Counted from the first letter of the stretch, positions 17,257-26,688 are shown. The stretch: 64,000 nucleotides of DNA from Prevotella pallens ATCC 700821 (GCF_000220255.1 NZ_GL982513.1:1015836-1079835), one strand, 5' to 3'. A program made the numbers and translations. Notes: generated by a model not told the origin, from the sequence alone.

Positions 17257-18636
17257 TTATTTCGACCCTCCACCAAGTGCATAGTAAAGGTTTACAATGG
17301 CTTGCAACTTAGAGAATTGGTCTTGCACTTGCGATATTTCAGCGTTAAGCAAGTTTTGTTGTGCTGTAATTACTTCGAGATACGAACTTGAACTTTGCGA
17401 GTACAACATTTGTGTTTGTTCTACATTCTTTTTCAGAATATCTATCTGTTGTGTGTAAAGCTGGTTCTTTTCGTTAGCAGCATTGTATGCTACGAGTGCA
17501 TTGCTTACCTCTGAGCCTGCAGTGAGTATGCTGTTTTGCCACTTGTTGTATGCTATTTTGTATTGGTCTTCAGCCACACGTAGCCCGGCTTTAAGTTTTC
17601 CTTGCATAAATATGGGCTGAGTTAAACCTGCAATAGCATTGAAAAGCAACTTTGCTGGATTTACCATTCCATTGCCGTTGCTCCAACCACCAGTTCCTGT
17701 TATGGTGAGCGACGGATAGAAGCGAGCACGTGCTTCGTTCACATTATAAAAACATTGCGCTAATGACATTTCGTAAGCGTGAACATCAGCACGATTGCTT
17801 AATAGCTCTACGCCTACGCCACCAGAAAAGTTAGAAGGTAAATTCTGGTTGTCTAAAGTTCCGCGAGCAATGCTGTGCGCAGGCTCTCCCATTAGTAAAC
17901 TTAGCGAGTTTTCAGCTTCACGAATTTGTCTTTTAATATCAGTTGCCTGTGTCTGAACGCTGTAATATGCCGATTGTGCACTCTGCACGCTGGTAGAACG
18001 TGCTCTGCCATAATCCATTTGCAGTTGCATCATGTCCCATGTGCTTTTGGTGAGTGTAGCCATATCGGTAACAATTTTATTCTGACGGTCGAGCATTAGC
18101 AACGTATAATAAAGGTTAGCAACGTTACAAATAAGTTTTGTTTGCACCGCCACTTTATAGTCTTGCATTTGTATCATAGACATTTGTGCCGCCTTTTTAG
18201 CATTGCGCAACTTACCAAAAAGATCAATCTCCCAACTTGCTGTTATAGGCAACGTGTACGACTTAGTAGCTTCAACGTGTGAACCAAAGTGCGATATGGT
18301 GCCTTGTGGTGTGAGTGCAACCGTTGGCAAGAACGCCAATTTGGCAGAGTTGAGTTGCTGTTCAGCAATATCAATATTAAGTGCAGCATTGAGAAGATCT
18401 GGATTATTAGCCAAAGTCTTTTCTATAATTGCCTGCAGATATGTGTCGGTAAACATACTGCGCCATGGTAGCTGGCCAAAATTGTTAGTTCCCTCTAACG
18501 TTGCTTCATCGTTTACGGGGTCTCGCACAATTCCATTCATCTTAACTTCTGGGCGTTCGTATGTTCCATATAGGCTTTTGCAACCAGTCAGCGACATAGT
18601 TGCAAGTCCTATAATAATTATCTTTCTTATATTCAT
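17257..18636 (-). CDS. RND efflux outer-membrane lipoprotein (OprM/NodT family)
   Basis: This is the TolC-like exit duct of a tripartite pump. Seen: a lipoprotein signal with lipobox SLTGC (Cys19), then two repeats of long helices and strands (for example NPDLLNAALNIDIAEQQL, SNRADVHAYEMSLAQC). The length of 459 aa is normal for the family. It lies 25 bp downstream of the RND permease gene in the same operon. The substrate cannot be predicted. Confidence 0.92.
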   Translation of the reverse strand: MNIRKIIIIGLATMSLTGCKSLYGTYERPEVKMNGIVRDPVNDEATLEGTNNFGQLPWRSMFTDTYLQAIIEKTLANNPDLLNAALNIDIAEQQLNSAKLAFLPTVALTPQGTISHFGSHVEATKSYTLPITASWEIDLFGKLRNAKKAAQMSMIQMQDYKVAVQTKLICNVANLYYTLLMLDRQNKIVTDMATLTKSTWDMMQLQMDYGRARSTSVQSAQSAYYSVQTQATDIKRQIREAENSLSLLMGEPAHSIARGTLDNQNLPSNFSGGVGVELLSNRADVHAYEMSLAQCFYNVNEARARFYPSLTITGTGGWSNGNGMVNPAKLLFNAIAGLTQPIFMQGKLKAGLRVAEDQYKIAYNKWQNSILTAGSEVSNALVAYNAANEKNQLYTQQIDILKKNVEQTQMLYSQSSSSYLEVITAQQNLLNAEISQVQDQFSKLQAIVNLYYALGGGSK

Positions 18637-18661
18637 AACTTTCTTACTTTCTTAGTAATCC

Positions 18662-21600
18662 TTACTCTTCTACCTCGTATTCACTTGCTGGTCCCCCAAG
18701 GAAAGGTTTCAATTCCTTTGCAATTTGCTTGTTTTCTTCGTCTCCAAACTCTATAGGTTTCAGCTTCTCTTGTAGATATTCGAATATCATAAAGAGCGAA
18801 GGCACAATAAACACTTGGCAAAGCGTACCAATAAACATTCCACCTACGGCTGCGGCACCCAGTGTTTGGTTACCATTCTTACCTACACCACTTGCAAACA
18901 TTAGTGGCAACAAACCAACTACCATTGCAAGAGAAGTCATAAGAATAGGGCGCAAACGTGCTCCGGCACCAAGAATAGCAGCATACTTAATAGCCATACC
19001 CGTACGCCGACGTTCCAATGCAAACTCAACAATTAAGATAGCATTCTTTGCCAACAAACCAATAAGCATAATAAGCGATATTTGCATATAGATGTCGTTG
19101 CTGTGGCCAAACAACATTGTAAAGATGAAAGCCCCTGCCAATCCAAACGGAATGGAAAGAATAACAGCCAATGGAAGAATGTAGCTTTCGTATTGTGCAC
19201 TAAGAATAAGGTACACGAAAACAAGACACAGAGCAAAGATAATACCCGTTGAATTAGAAGATTCTTGCTCTGAACGTGTCAAACCAGAGAATTCGTAGGT
19301 ATATCCTGCAGGAAGTTTCTGTTTAGCAACCTCTTCTACAGCCTTAATAGCTTCTCCAGACGAATAGCCATCAGCTGCTTGTGCATTTATTGTGATAGAT
19401 GTAAACAGGTTGAAACGTGCGATGTTAGAAGGACCATATATGCGTTTCAGAGAACAGAATTCGCCTACAGGAGACATTCCACCCTTAGTTCTAACATATA
19501 TATCGTTCAATCCATTTTCGTTGATACGGCTTTCCACTGTTCCTTGAATCATTACACGATACAGCTTGCCATACGCATTGAAGTTAGATGCATACATACC
19601 GCCATAGTAACCTTGCAATACAGAAAGAATGGCTGCAGGCGAAGTTCCTGCTTGTTTAGCCTTAGCTACATCTATATTTACCATATATTGCGGATAGTTC
19701 GGATTGTACGAAGTTTGTGCATTGCTAATCTCTGGTCGTGCATTTAATGCCTTTAAATATTCTTGAGTAATAGTAAAGAATTTATTTAAATCGCCTCCCG
19801 TACGGTCTTCCATAGATATAGTCAAACCGTTCGACATAGCAAAGCCAGGCACCATTGGAGGTCCGAAAGCCAAAACACGTGCACCTTTAATACTTGCTGT
19901 TTGCTTGTAAATCATTCCCAACACCATATTAGACGATGTAGGGTCAATAAATAAACCAGCAATACCTGCGCCATTGAATACAGATTTTATACGATCGAAT
20001 AAACCATACTTTCTTTCTTCGAATGGTTTCAGCTTAATAATAAAGGTTGCCTGATCTGAACCCCGACCAGCAATGAAGTTGTAACCAATGAGCTGCACAC
20101 GGCGTTCTATGTAGGGGTTTGTCTTTAGCATCGCATCAATCTGCTTAGTTACCTTCTGCGTTTCTGCTTGCGACATACCAGGTTCCAAAGAAATAGTTGC
20201 GAAAAGTACACCTGTATCTTCATCGGGGATAAGTCCAGTCTTTGTGGTTGCCATTGTTATAACCAAAGCCACAATACCTACAATAACCGAAATGCCTGTT
20301 ATAACACGGTTGCTAATAATTCTTTCAACCATCTTTTTATACTTAGCATTAATCTTATTGTACTGAGTATTGAATGCAAGATGGAAACGATCGATACGAC
20401 TTAATTTCTTTTTCTCTTCCTCTTTGTGGGGCTTTAAGAATATAGCACACAAGGCAGGAGAAAGCGTTAAGGCATTTATTGCAGATATAACGATAGAAAC
20501 AGCCATTGTTACACCGAACTCACGATAGAACGTACCAGATGTCCCGCTCATAAAAGATACTGGAACAAACACAGCCGCCATTACTAATGTAATAGAAATG
20601 ATAGCGCCAGAAATTTCGTTCATAGCATCAATAGCAGCAGTTAATGCACTCTTATAACCTAAATCGAGCTTTGCATGGACAGCTTCAACTACCACAATGG
20701 CATCGTCTACCACAATCGCAATTGCTAACAATAGTGCTGAAAGTGTAAGTAAGTTGATTGAAAAGCCAAACATCCATAGGAAGAAGAATGCACCTATCAA
20801 TGCTACAGGCACTGCAATCATCGGTATCAATGTTGAACGGAAATCCTGCAAGAATACATAAACAACAAGGAACACCAAACCAAGAGTTAAGAACAATGTG
20901 AAGATTACCTCTTCCATAGATGCAAACAAGAATTCTGTTACATCTTGCTGTATAGTAACCTTCATTCCTGGTGGCATACTCTTTTGTGCATCTGCAAGTG
21001 CAGCCTTTACATCTTTTGCTATTTGTGTAGCATTCGAACCAGCTATTTGTTGAACCATACCTACAACAGATGGTTCTCCATTGTTTAGCATTGACACAGA
21101 ATACATCAATCCTCCGAGTTTTACATCGGCTACATCACGAAGATGAAGCGTCTGACCACTATTATCAGTTGATATAATGATATCGCCATATTCTTTCTCT
21201 GTTTTTAGGCGTCCCTTATATCTCATAGTATATTCATACGTCATATTGCTCTGTTCGCCGAATGAACCTGGTGCCGCTTCTATATTTTGTTCTGCTAATG
21301 CTGCAGAGATGTCACTTGGTACAAGGCCATATTGTTTCATCTTTTCTGGCTTTAGCCATATACGCATAGAGTAGGTTTTCATACCAGGTGTCTGTACATC
21401 ACCTACACCATTTATACGTTTCAGCAATGGAACAATATTTATGGCATTGTAGTTTGTGAGGAATTCATCATCGTAGCGCCCATTATCGGTTGTTAAAGAA
21501 TACATTATTACATTAGACGACTGGCGTTTTGATACGGTTACTCCCGCACGTGTTACTTCTGCTGGTAACAAAGCTTGTGCCTGAGATACACGATTCTGTA

Positions 21601-21922
21601 CATTCACAGCAGCCATATCAGGATTAGAACCTTGCTTAAAGTATACTGTAATCATCGCACTACCAGCATTGGTAGCTGTTGATTGTATATAAGTCATATT
21701 TTCAACACCGTTGATACTCTCTTCCAATGGAGTTACAACAGAGTTTAATACGGTCTGTGCATCAGCTCCTTGATAGTTGGCCATAACCGATATAGTTGGC
21801 GGCGCAATATCAGGATACTGTTCAATTGGCAGCGAAATCAATCCAATTGTACCCAATAACACAAAGAATATAGATACAACTGTTGATAGTACTGGCCGTT
21901 TTATAAAATTAGTGAAAGTCAT
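18662..21922 (-). CDS. RND efflux permease, HAE1 (AcrB/MexB) type
   Basis: This is the inner-membrane proton-driven pump. Seen: FIKRPVLSTVVSIFFVLLG at the N-terminus, two periplasmic porter regions, and transmembrane helix 4 with the proton-relay pair in IAIVVDDAIVVVEAV. The C-terminal half ends in helices containing LAKNAILIVEFA and RPILMTSLAMVVGLLPL. The length of 1086 aa is slightly above AcrB. The HAE1 type exports hydrophobic or amphiphilic compounds such as drugs, bile salts or dyes. The adaptor gene precedes it by 19 bp. Confidence 0.95.
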   Translation of the reverse strand: MTFTNFIKRPVLSTVVSIFFVLLGTIGLISLPIEQYPDIAPPTISVMANYQGADAQTVLNSVVTPLEESINGVENMTYIQSTATNAGSAMITVYFKQGSNPDMAAVNVQNRVSQAQALLPAEVTRAGVTVSKRQSSNVIMYSLTTDNGRYDDEFLTNYNAINIVPLLKRINGVGDVQTPGMKTYSMRIWLKPEKMKQYGLVPSDISAALAEQNIEAAPGSFGEQSNMTYEYTMRYKGRLKTEKEYGDIIISTDNSGQTLHLRDVADVKLGGLMYSVSMLNNGEPSVVGMVQQIAGSNATQIAKDVKAALADAQKSMPPGMKVTIQQDVTEFLFASMEEVIFTLFLTLGLVFLVVYVFLQDFRSTLIPMIAVPVALIGAFFFLWMFGFSINLLTLSALLLAIAIVVDDAIVVVEAVHAKLDLGYKSALTAAIDAMNEISGAIISITLVMAAVFVPVSFMSGTSGTFYREFGVTMAVSIVISAINALTLSPALCAIFLKPHKEEEKKKLSRIDRFHLAFNTQYNKINAKYKKMVERIISNRVITGISVIVGIVALVITMATTKTGLIPDEDTGVLFATISLEPGMSQAETQKVTKQIDAMLKTNPYIERRVQLIGYNFIAGRGSDQATFIIKLKPFEERKYGLFDRIKSVFNGAGIAGLFIDPTSSNMVLGMIYKQTASIKGARVLAFGPPMVPGFAMSNGLTISMEDRTGGDLNKFFTITQEYLKALNARPEISNAQTSYNPNYPQYMVNIDVAKAKQAGTSPAAILSVLQGYYGGMYASNFNAYGKLYRVMIQGTVESRINENGLNDIYVRTKGGMSPVGEFCSLKRIYGPSNIARFNLFTSITINAQAADGYSSGEAIKAVEEVAKQKLPAGYTYEFSGLTRSEQESSNSTGIIFALCLVFVYLILSAQYESYILPLAVILSIPFGLAGAFIFTMLFGHSNDIYMQISLIMLIGLLAKNAILIVEFALERRRTGMAIKYAAILGAGARLRPILMTSLAMVVGLLPLMFASGVGKNGNQTLGAAAVGGMFIGTLCQVFIVPSLFMIFEYLQEKLKPIEFGDEENKQIAKELKPFLGGPASEYEVEE

Positions 21923-21941
21923 AATTCGTTTATTTTACTAT

Positions 21942-23279
21942 CTATTTCTTATCATCGTCGCCTTTCATTGCTTTTAAGAAGCCACCAGCAGAACTTTGGC
22001 TCTCTCCAAGTTTAGCTGCTTTTTTCAATGCTTCGTCGTACTGAGCGGGTGTTAAAGCTTTTATTTCCATACCATCTTGTAATGTGGTTAAGCCTTTAGA
22101 AACAATTCTATCTCCAAGTTTTAAACCAGAAGTAACAACGTAGTTTACACCATCGTTATCTGGATTAACCTTAATTTCTGTGTAGTGTACCTTACCGTTA
22201 TTATCTACCTTGTATACAAATATCTTATCTTGAACTTGCGTGGTAGCTTCTTGTGGAATAACCAAAGCATTGTTACTGTTTTTTGCAATTATGACTTTAC
22301 CGCTACCACCACTTTTCAATAAATGTTCTGGATTAGGGAAATGTGCAATAACGCTTATAGTACCTGTTGTTGCATCTATCATTCCACTAGTTTTAACAAT
22401 GATACCTTCGTGATTATAGATAGAACCATCTACAAGTTGAAGACTTACCTTAGGGAATTTATTGATAGCATTATTTAAGCCGTGGTCGTTGCGTGAGAGT
22501 GCAAGAACGTCGGCTTCTGTCATTGAGAAGAATACTTCCATTGTTGAGATATTGCTAATGGTTGTTACAGGCATTGCCGATGATGGGCTTACCAATGCAC
22601 CTTCTTTATATGGTAAACTACCAACAAAACCATTAGTAGGACTCTTTACATAGCAGAAACTTAGATTATCTTTTGCTGAAGCAAGTCCTGCCTGAGCTTG
22701 TTTTAGGGCAGCTTGGGCTTGCTTAATGCCAGAATGAGCAGATTCTATACCACTTCTTGCTTGGTTTACAGATGCCTGTGCTGTTTCGTAAGCATTCTTT
22801 GCACTTTGTAGCTCATAATCGCCAATAACCTTATTGCTATATAAGTTTTTGCTGTTGTTGTAGGTGAGCTGTGCTGTTGCAGCTTGTGCTTGTGCAGAAT
22901 TTAAGGCGGCCTGTGCCTGAACAACTGTTGCTTGCGCACGACTAATGCCGCTTTGCGCAGATGCTACAGCAGCTTCTGCCTGACGAACTGCAGCTTGGTA
23001 TGTTGTATTATCAATAACAAACAAAACCTGCCCAGCACGGACTGCTTCTCCCTCGTGGATATAGAGTTTTGTAATGAGTCCACTAACTTTCGGACGAATC
23101 TCTACATCTTGGATTCCTTTGAGTATTGCAGGATAGGTTGTTTTCATTTGTGCATTTGCTGCACCAATTGTTATCACTGGATATTCGTTGCTTGTTGGTA
23201 ATTGATGTTTATTACCTCCACAACTTGAGAGCAGAGTTATAGTCAATGCTGCTAATAGTAAAAATTTACTTCTAATCAT
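21942..23279 (-). CDS. RND efflux periplasmic adaptor lipoprotein
   Basis: This is the membrane-fusion subunit bridging permease and outer-membrane duct. Seen: lipobox TLLSSC (Cys20), a barrel-sandwich entry (IRPKVSGLITKLYIHEGEAV), and an Ala/Gln-rich coiled-coil hairpin (residues 85-200) with repeated AQA/QAQ units. The second lipoyl half and beta-barrel follow. The length of 445 aa is a little above AcrA because of the long hairpin. It is the first gene of the operon adaptor-permease-duct-lpxA-like. Confidence 0.93.
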   Translation of the reverse strand: MIRSKFLLLAALTITLLSSCGGNKHQLPTSNEYPVITIGAANAQMKTTYPAILKGIQDVEIRPKVSGLITKLYIHEGEAVRAGQVLFVIDNTTYQAAVRQAEAAVASAQSGISRAQATVVQAQAALNSAQAQAATAQLTYNNSKNLYSNKVIGDYELQSAKNAYETAQASVNQARSGIESAHSGIKQAQAALKQAQAGLASAKDNLSFCYVKSPTNGFVGSLPYKEGALVSPSSAMPVTTISNISTMEVFFSMTEADVLALSRNDHGLNNAINKFPKVSLQLVDGSIYNHEGIIVKTSGMIDATTGTISVIAHFPNPEHLLKSGGSGKVIIAKNSNNALVIPQEATTQVQDKIFVYKVDNNGKVHYTEIKVNPDNDGVNYVVTSGLKLGDRIVSKGLTTLQDGMEIKALTPAQYDEALKKAAKLGESQSSAGGFLKAMKGDDDKK

Positions 23280-23604
23280 ATTTCTGTTTGTGTATTATTG
23301 TCTCTTCTTATTTTATCTACTGTTTATAGACAACTCCTTAAATAATATTCTTTTATAAAAACCGAAATAATAAAACGAGTTTCCGTACTGCAAAGGTAAT
23401 ACTTTTACCTCTATTATATTTAAATCTACTCATACATTTAACAATAATTATGCTTAGTGTGTCGAATTTATTATATTCCAGATAATTAAATCCTATACTA
23501 ATGGAAGTGAAGAGTATTTGTATTGTTGTTCGAAGACTTTTATATGAATAAGATACCTTAATATATATAAGCCGCTTTAATATATTTAATATGGATGAAA
23601 TACT
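23280..23604. other. intergenic region upstream of RND operon
   Basis: It contains a minus-strand TACCTTTG box (23398-23391) as a candidate -7 element for the pump operon, inside a small inverted repeat GGTAAtactTTTACC. No -33 TTTG is at the right distance, and no regulator gene is adjacent. The rest is AT-rich without recognisable structure. Confidence 0.5.
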
Positions 23605-25029
23605 CTACATCAAGCCCATTTCAGATGCCTTTTTCTTCAGTAGTTCCATTAGTGGCTCGCGTTCGTTAGGTACACTGTTGTCTAAGACAGAATCTTTTAA
23701 TGTTTTCTTTAATTCTCCAACCTCACGACACGGTTTCAAATTAAATAAAGTCATAATCTCGTTTCCATCAATGCATGGTTGTAACAACCGTTTATAATCG
23801 CGCTCTTTAAGGTCGTTTAGTTTCTCGCGAACAATTTTAAAATTATCAAGAAAACGCTGTTTACGTGCAGCATTTTTACTTGTAATATCGGCCTCGCAAA
23901 GTGTCATTAAGTCGTCAATGTCATCGCCAGCATCGTTCATTAATCGTCTAACAGCAGAGTCTGTAACCTCTTCATCTGCTATAATAATAGGTCGCATGTG
24001 CAGGTCTACCAACTTGCGCACGTATTTCATCTTGGCGTCCATTGGGAATTTCAGACGTTTAAAGATTGGCGTTATCATCTTTGCACCTATTATATTATGA
24101 TTATGGAAGGTCCAGCCTGCAATAGGATCCCATCGTTTGCTTTTAGGCTTACCTATGTCATGGAACAGCGCAGCCCATCGCAACCAAATATTATTGTTTT
24201 TTTGCGATATATTATCGAGGACTTCTAATGTGTGATAGAAATTATTTTTATGTGCTCTACCGTTACGAGTTTCTACTATATCCAATGCTACGAGTTCGGG
24301 TAAAATAATCTGAAGCAATCCACACCGATACAAATCTATAAAACCTTTGCTCGGTGTAGGTGTTGCCATTATTTTGTTTAGTTCGTCGGCAATACGCTCC
24401 CCACTTACGATTTTTATGCGTTCGGCATTACGTTCTAATGCATCGAATGTTTCATCTTCTATGAAAAAATTTAGCTGTGTAGCAAATCTCACACAACGCA
24501 TCATACGCAGTGGATCATCTGAAAAAGTAATATCAGGATCTAAAGGTGTACGAATAATGCCGTCCCAAAGATCGTCTATGCCACCGAATGGGTCTACCAA
24601 TTCGCCGAAATGGGATTTGTTCAAACATACTGCCATTGCGTTAATAGTGAAATCACGTCGGTTTTGGTCGTCTTCCAGTGTACCGTCTTCCACGATAGGC
24701 TTACGGCTGTCGTGGCTGTAGCTCTCTTTGCGTGCACCGACAAACTCCACTTCCATACCGCCAAATTTCACTTGTGCTGTGCCAAAGTTGTGGAAAACCG
24801 ATATATGCGCCCGCTTTCCAAATGTTTTTTTTAGTTCGTTGGCAACGCTGATACCGCTCCCCACCACCACGACATCAATGTCGTTAGAGGGTCGTTCAAG
24901 AAATAAGTCACGGACATAACCACCCACAACGTAACATTCCACGCCGAGTTTGTCAGCAGCATCAGAAATTTTATGAAATATATCCTTGTCTATCAGCTTT
25001 GCCAATTCGGCATCAGTCAAGTCTCGCAT
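23605..25029 (-). CDS. cca: tRNA nucleotidyltransferase (CCA-adding type) with HD domain
   Basis: This is a class II poly(A) polymerase/CCA-type nucleotidyltransferase. It probably adds or repairs the tRNA 3-prime CCA, which is needed here because tRNA-Pro does not encode it. Seen: GGYVRDLFLERPSNDIDVVV with the catalytic Asp pair, RRDFTINAMAV, FATQLNFFIEDETFDAL, and an HD domain with LRWAALFHDIGKP. I start at the ATG at 25029 (MRDLTDAELAKL); an in-frame alternative at 25056 lies inside the promoter-like TAACTTTG region. The upstream region holds the left copy of a 47-bp direct repeat. Confidence 0.92.
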   Translation of the reverse strand: MRDLTDAELAKLIDKDIFHKISDAADKLGVECYVVGGYVRDLFLERPSNDIDVVVVGSGISVANELKKTFGKRAHISVFHNFGTAQVKFGGMEVEFVGARKESYSHDSRKPIVEDGTLEDDQNRRDFTINAMAVCLNKSHFGELVDPFGGIDDLWDGIIRTPLDPDITFSDDPLRMMRCVRFATQLNFFIEDETFDALERNAERIKIVSGERIADELNKIMATPTPSKGFIDLYRCGLLQIILPELVALDIVETRNGRAHKNNFYHTLEVLDNISQKNNNIWLRWAALFHDIGKPKSKRWDPIAGWTFHNHNIIGAKMITPIFKRLKFPMDAKMKYVRKLVDLHMRPIIIADEEVTDSAVRRLMNDAGDDIDDLMTLCEADITSKNAARKQRFLDNFKIVREKLNDLKERDYKRLLQPCIDGNEIMTLFNLKPCREVGELKKTLKDSVLDNSVPNEREPLMELLKKKASEMGLM

Positions 25030-25059
25030 ACTACATTTAACTATTTGATAATGCAAAGT

Positions 25060-25106
25060 TACACATTTTTAGCTTAGCATTTGCACAAACCAAAGCATAT
25101 TTAATT
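25060..25106. repeat. 47-bp direct repeat, left copy
   Basis: It begins TACACATTTTTAGCTTAGCA and ends CATATTTAATT, and is identical base for base to 26642-26688. It lies immediately upstream of the cca start, overlapping the candidate cca promoter. Flanking bases differ on both sides, so the repeat is exactly 47 bp. Confidence 0.93.
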
Positions 25107-25206
25107 ATTAGCGTTGTTTTCACAATTTGACAAAGGTAGTATCAATATCCTATTTTGTTTGAGAAGAACTTTTTGTCTGAAACTTGATACCTTAGAAAGT
25201 AAGGAA

Positions 25207-25249
25207 AGAACCCTGTCAGAACTCTAATACAGAGTTTGATAGGGCTCTT
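25207..25249 (-). terminator. terminator after STAS-like gene
   Basis: On the minus strand, AGAGCCCTATCA pairs with TGACAGGGTTCT (wobbles allowed), with an inner ACTCT/AGAGT stem, followed by a T-rich run. It separates the cassette from cca. Confidence 0.7.
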
Positions 25250-25289
25250 TTATGCATAGCTGTTATAATCTGTAATTTTGAGGAATACT

Positions 25290-25601
25290 TTATTTTAACT
25301 CTGATACACTCTCTGGATTTTGGTCATAACGTAATAAGTAATCTTTTAATCTATCAGCTTGGTGTCTTGTTATTTTAGAGAACATAATATGGCTTTTTAA
25401 AGTTTCCATATCATATTCATCAATAATCTTTCCAATAGACACATTTAAGAATACAGAAGGTAAAGAACTGACCCCTTCCATATTTGCAACAACCTTATCA
25501 TCAGATGCAATTGCATCAACAATTGTATTATAAAGGATTTTACCAGCATCTGGTAAGCTATTGTGAGAAGCTAAAATCTCTTTTATATTTATTGTACACA
25601 T
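25290..25601 (-). CDS. STAS-like protein (DUF4325 type)
   Basis: This 103-residue protein has the look of the STAS-like DUF4325 family: a preceding helix (PDAGKILYNTIVDAI), strand KVVANMEG, then SLPSVFLNVSIGKIIDEY, which corresponds to the conserved serine-containing loop and helix. A second strand-helix follows. Such proteins are typically encoded right after a GHKL-fold ATPase, as here (24-bp gap). By analogy with SpoIIAA/SpoIIAB they may form a kinase/anti-sigma and antagonist pair; that is inference. The output of this pair is unknown. It lies inside the segment bracketed by a 47-bp direct repeat. Confidence 0.75.
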   Translation of the reverse strand: MCTINIKEILASHNSLPDAGKILYNTIVDAIASDDKVVANMEGVSSLPSVFLNVSIGKIIDEYDMETLKSHIMFSKITRHQADRLKDYLLRYDQNPESVSELK

Positions 25602-25625
25602 AACAGTCTTAAATTAGTTAAACAT

Positions 25626-26495
25626 CTAAAATTCAAACGAATCAAGAACTTCTTCGTCTTCCATTTGAGAAAGATTTACCTCAAAATAGATTAATGTACC
25701 TGGAAAATTAAAGTTAATATCGTAGACCTTTCTTTCGCCTTTTATATCCACTAACAAAGCTTTTCCACTACATAACCTTCCAATATCTGCACACGAGAGT
25801 ATATTATCAAGTCCTTTGCCCTTATTTCTGTCAGTCGACTTGACGGTAAAATTATACTCAGCAGCTTTAAACAAAGCTTCTTTATCGCAGCTAATAGATG
25901 GGATATAATTCTTCACTGACTGGATAATTCCAATTCCAAAATCGGCTATTGCAGCATGCAAAATATGCTTATCCTCATCGTACATGATCAATGAAAATGC
26001 ATTATCATTTGCAGAAGCATGGTCAAACACATTATAAAAAGCCTCTGTCAAACTTAAATGGATAACACTTAAATCTTTATTCTTGAAGTAAGTTTTCTTG
26101 AAATATGCTTCTACATTATTTGCATACAGGTCTTTTTCTTGGTCTTTAATCCTCCATAAATTAAAAACATGAGTGGATTGATTGGCATCAACATGATTCT
26201 TTTGCCCTAACCAATATTCCGAAAATTGTAGGTCATTGTAAATATAATTATCAACGGCTTGATTATTATGTGATAAAAAAGCCTTCCATCCTTGGTCGGA
26301 AAGGAATTGGATCAGGCATGCTAAGGTTACTAAATGCATTGGTGTCAATCCTTTTACAGATATTGAATCTGAAAATGAAATGTAAACAGAAACATTATTT
26401 CCTACAGCATTATATTTTTGGTAAGAGTTTACAATTAGCTCTAACCATTTAGTCTTATCGAGTGTAGTGAAAATAATGTTATTTTCTTGAGACAT
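25626..26495 (-). CDS. GHKL-fold ATPase / anti-sigma-kinase-like protein
   Basis: Seen: a C-terminal HATPase domain with N-box SLTEAFYNVFDHA, G1 box IADFGIGI and G2 box NKGKGLDNIL. There is no phospho-acceptor His domain and no membrane helix. The N-terminal 120 residues (KGLTPMHLVTLACLIQFLSD) have a STAS-like strand-helix rhythm, so the protein may join a STAS-like and an ATPase module (inference). I use the ATG at 26495 (289 aa). The frame is open to a TTG at 26513, but that lies in a TATCTTTG promoter box. It pairs with the STAS-like gene downstream. I recognise no specific named system. Confidence 0.8.
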   Translation of the reverse strand: MSQENNIIFTTLDKTKWLELIVNSYQKYNAVGNNVSVYISFSDSISVKGLTPMHLVTLACLIQFLSDQGWKAFLSHNNQAVDNYIYNDLQFSEYWLGQKNHVDANQSTHVFNLWRIKDQEKDLYANNVEAYFKKTYFKNKDLSVIHLSLTEAFYNVFDHASANDNAFSLIMYDEDKHILHAAIADFGIGIIQSVKNYIPSISCDKEALFKAAEYNFTVKSTDRNKGKGLDNILSCADIGRLCSGKALLVDIKGERKVYDINFNFPGTLIYFEVNLSQMEDEEVLDSFEF

Positions 26496-26510
26496 AAAGA
26501 TACGTTTTTG

Positions 26511-26518
26511 CAAAGATA
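26511..26518 (-). promoter_or_regulatory. -7 box of GHKL/STAS cassette
   Basis: TATCTTTG on the minus strand, 16 bp before the chosen ATG. No TTTG at the usual distance, so a weak or regulated promoter. It decides the start in favour of 26495. Confidence 0.6.
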
Positions 26519-26603
26519 ATAATAATAATCAATTTTCTCTCATTTAATTCAAAATAATATTCCTTTTCTCTGTAATATTAGCTTTGTCTATATAAAAAGA
26601 CAT

Positions 26604-26644
26604 CGTACAAAGTCTTTTAACGTTGCAGAACAGATAGTTTATAC
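26604..26644. repeat. imperfect repeat R1
   Basis: TACAAAGTCTTTTAACGTTG and the following CAGAACAGATAGTTTAT match the segment at 29174-29210 at 30 of 37 positions by hand alignment. The two copies flank the outer-membrane barrel gene in the same orientation. Confidence 0.6.
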
Positions 26645-26688
26645 ACATTTTTAGCTTAGCATTTGCACAAACCAAAGCATATTTAATT
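26642..26688. repeat. 47-bp direct repeat, right copy
   Basis: Identical to 25060-25106. It lies between the ATPase gene and the barrel gene, and its end (AATT) forms the base of that gene's terminator stem. The two copies are 1582 bp apart start to start. Confidence 0.93.

Larger units (their letters stand above)
25030..25289. other. region between cca and STAS-like gene
   Basis: It contains two minus-strand -7-like boxes, TAACTTTG (25061-25054) and TACCTTTG (25138-25131), either of which could drive cca. It also holds the left 47-bp repeat copy and the terminator of the STAS-like gene. Confidence 0.55.

Noticed and set aside
25060-26688. Insertion sequence ends
   Set aside because: The 47-bp repeats are direct, not inverted, and no transposase lies between them.
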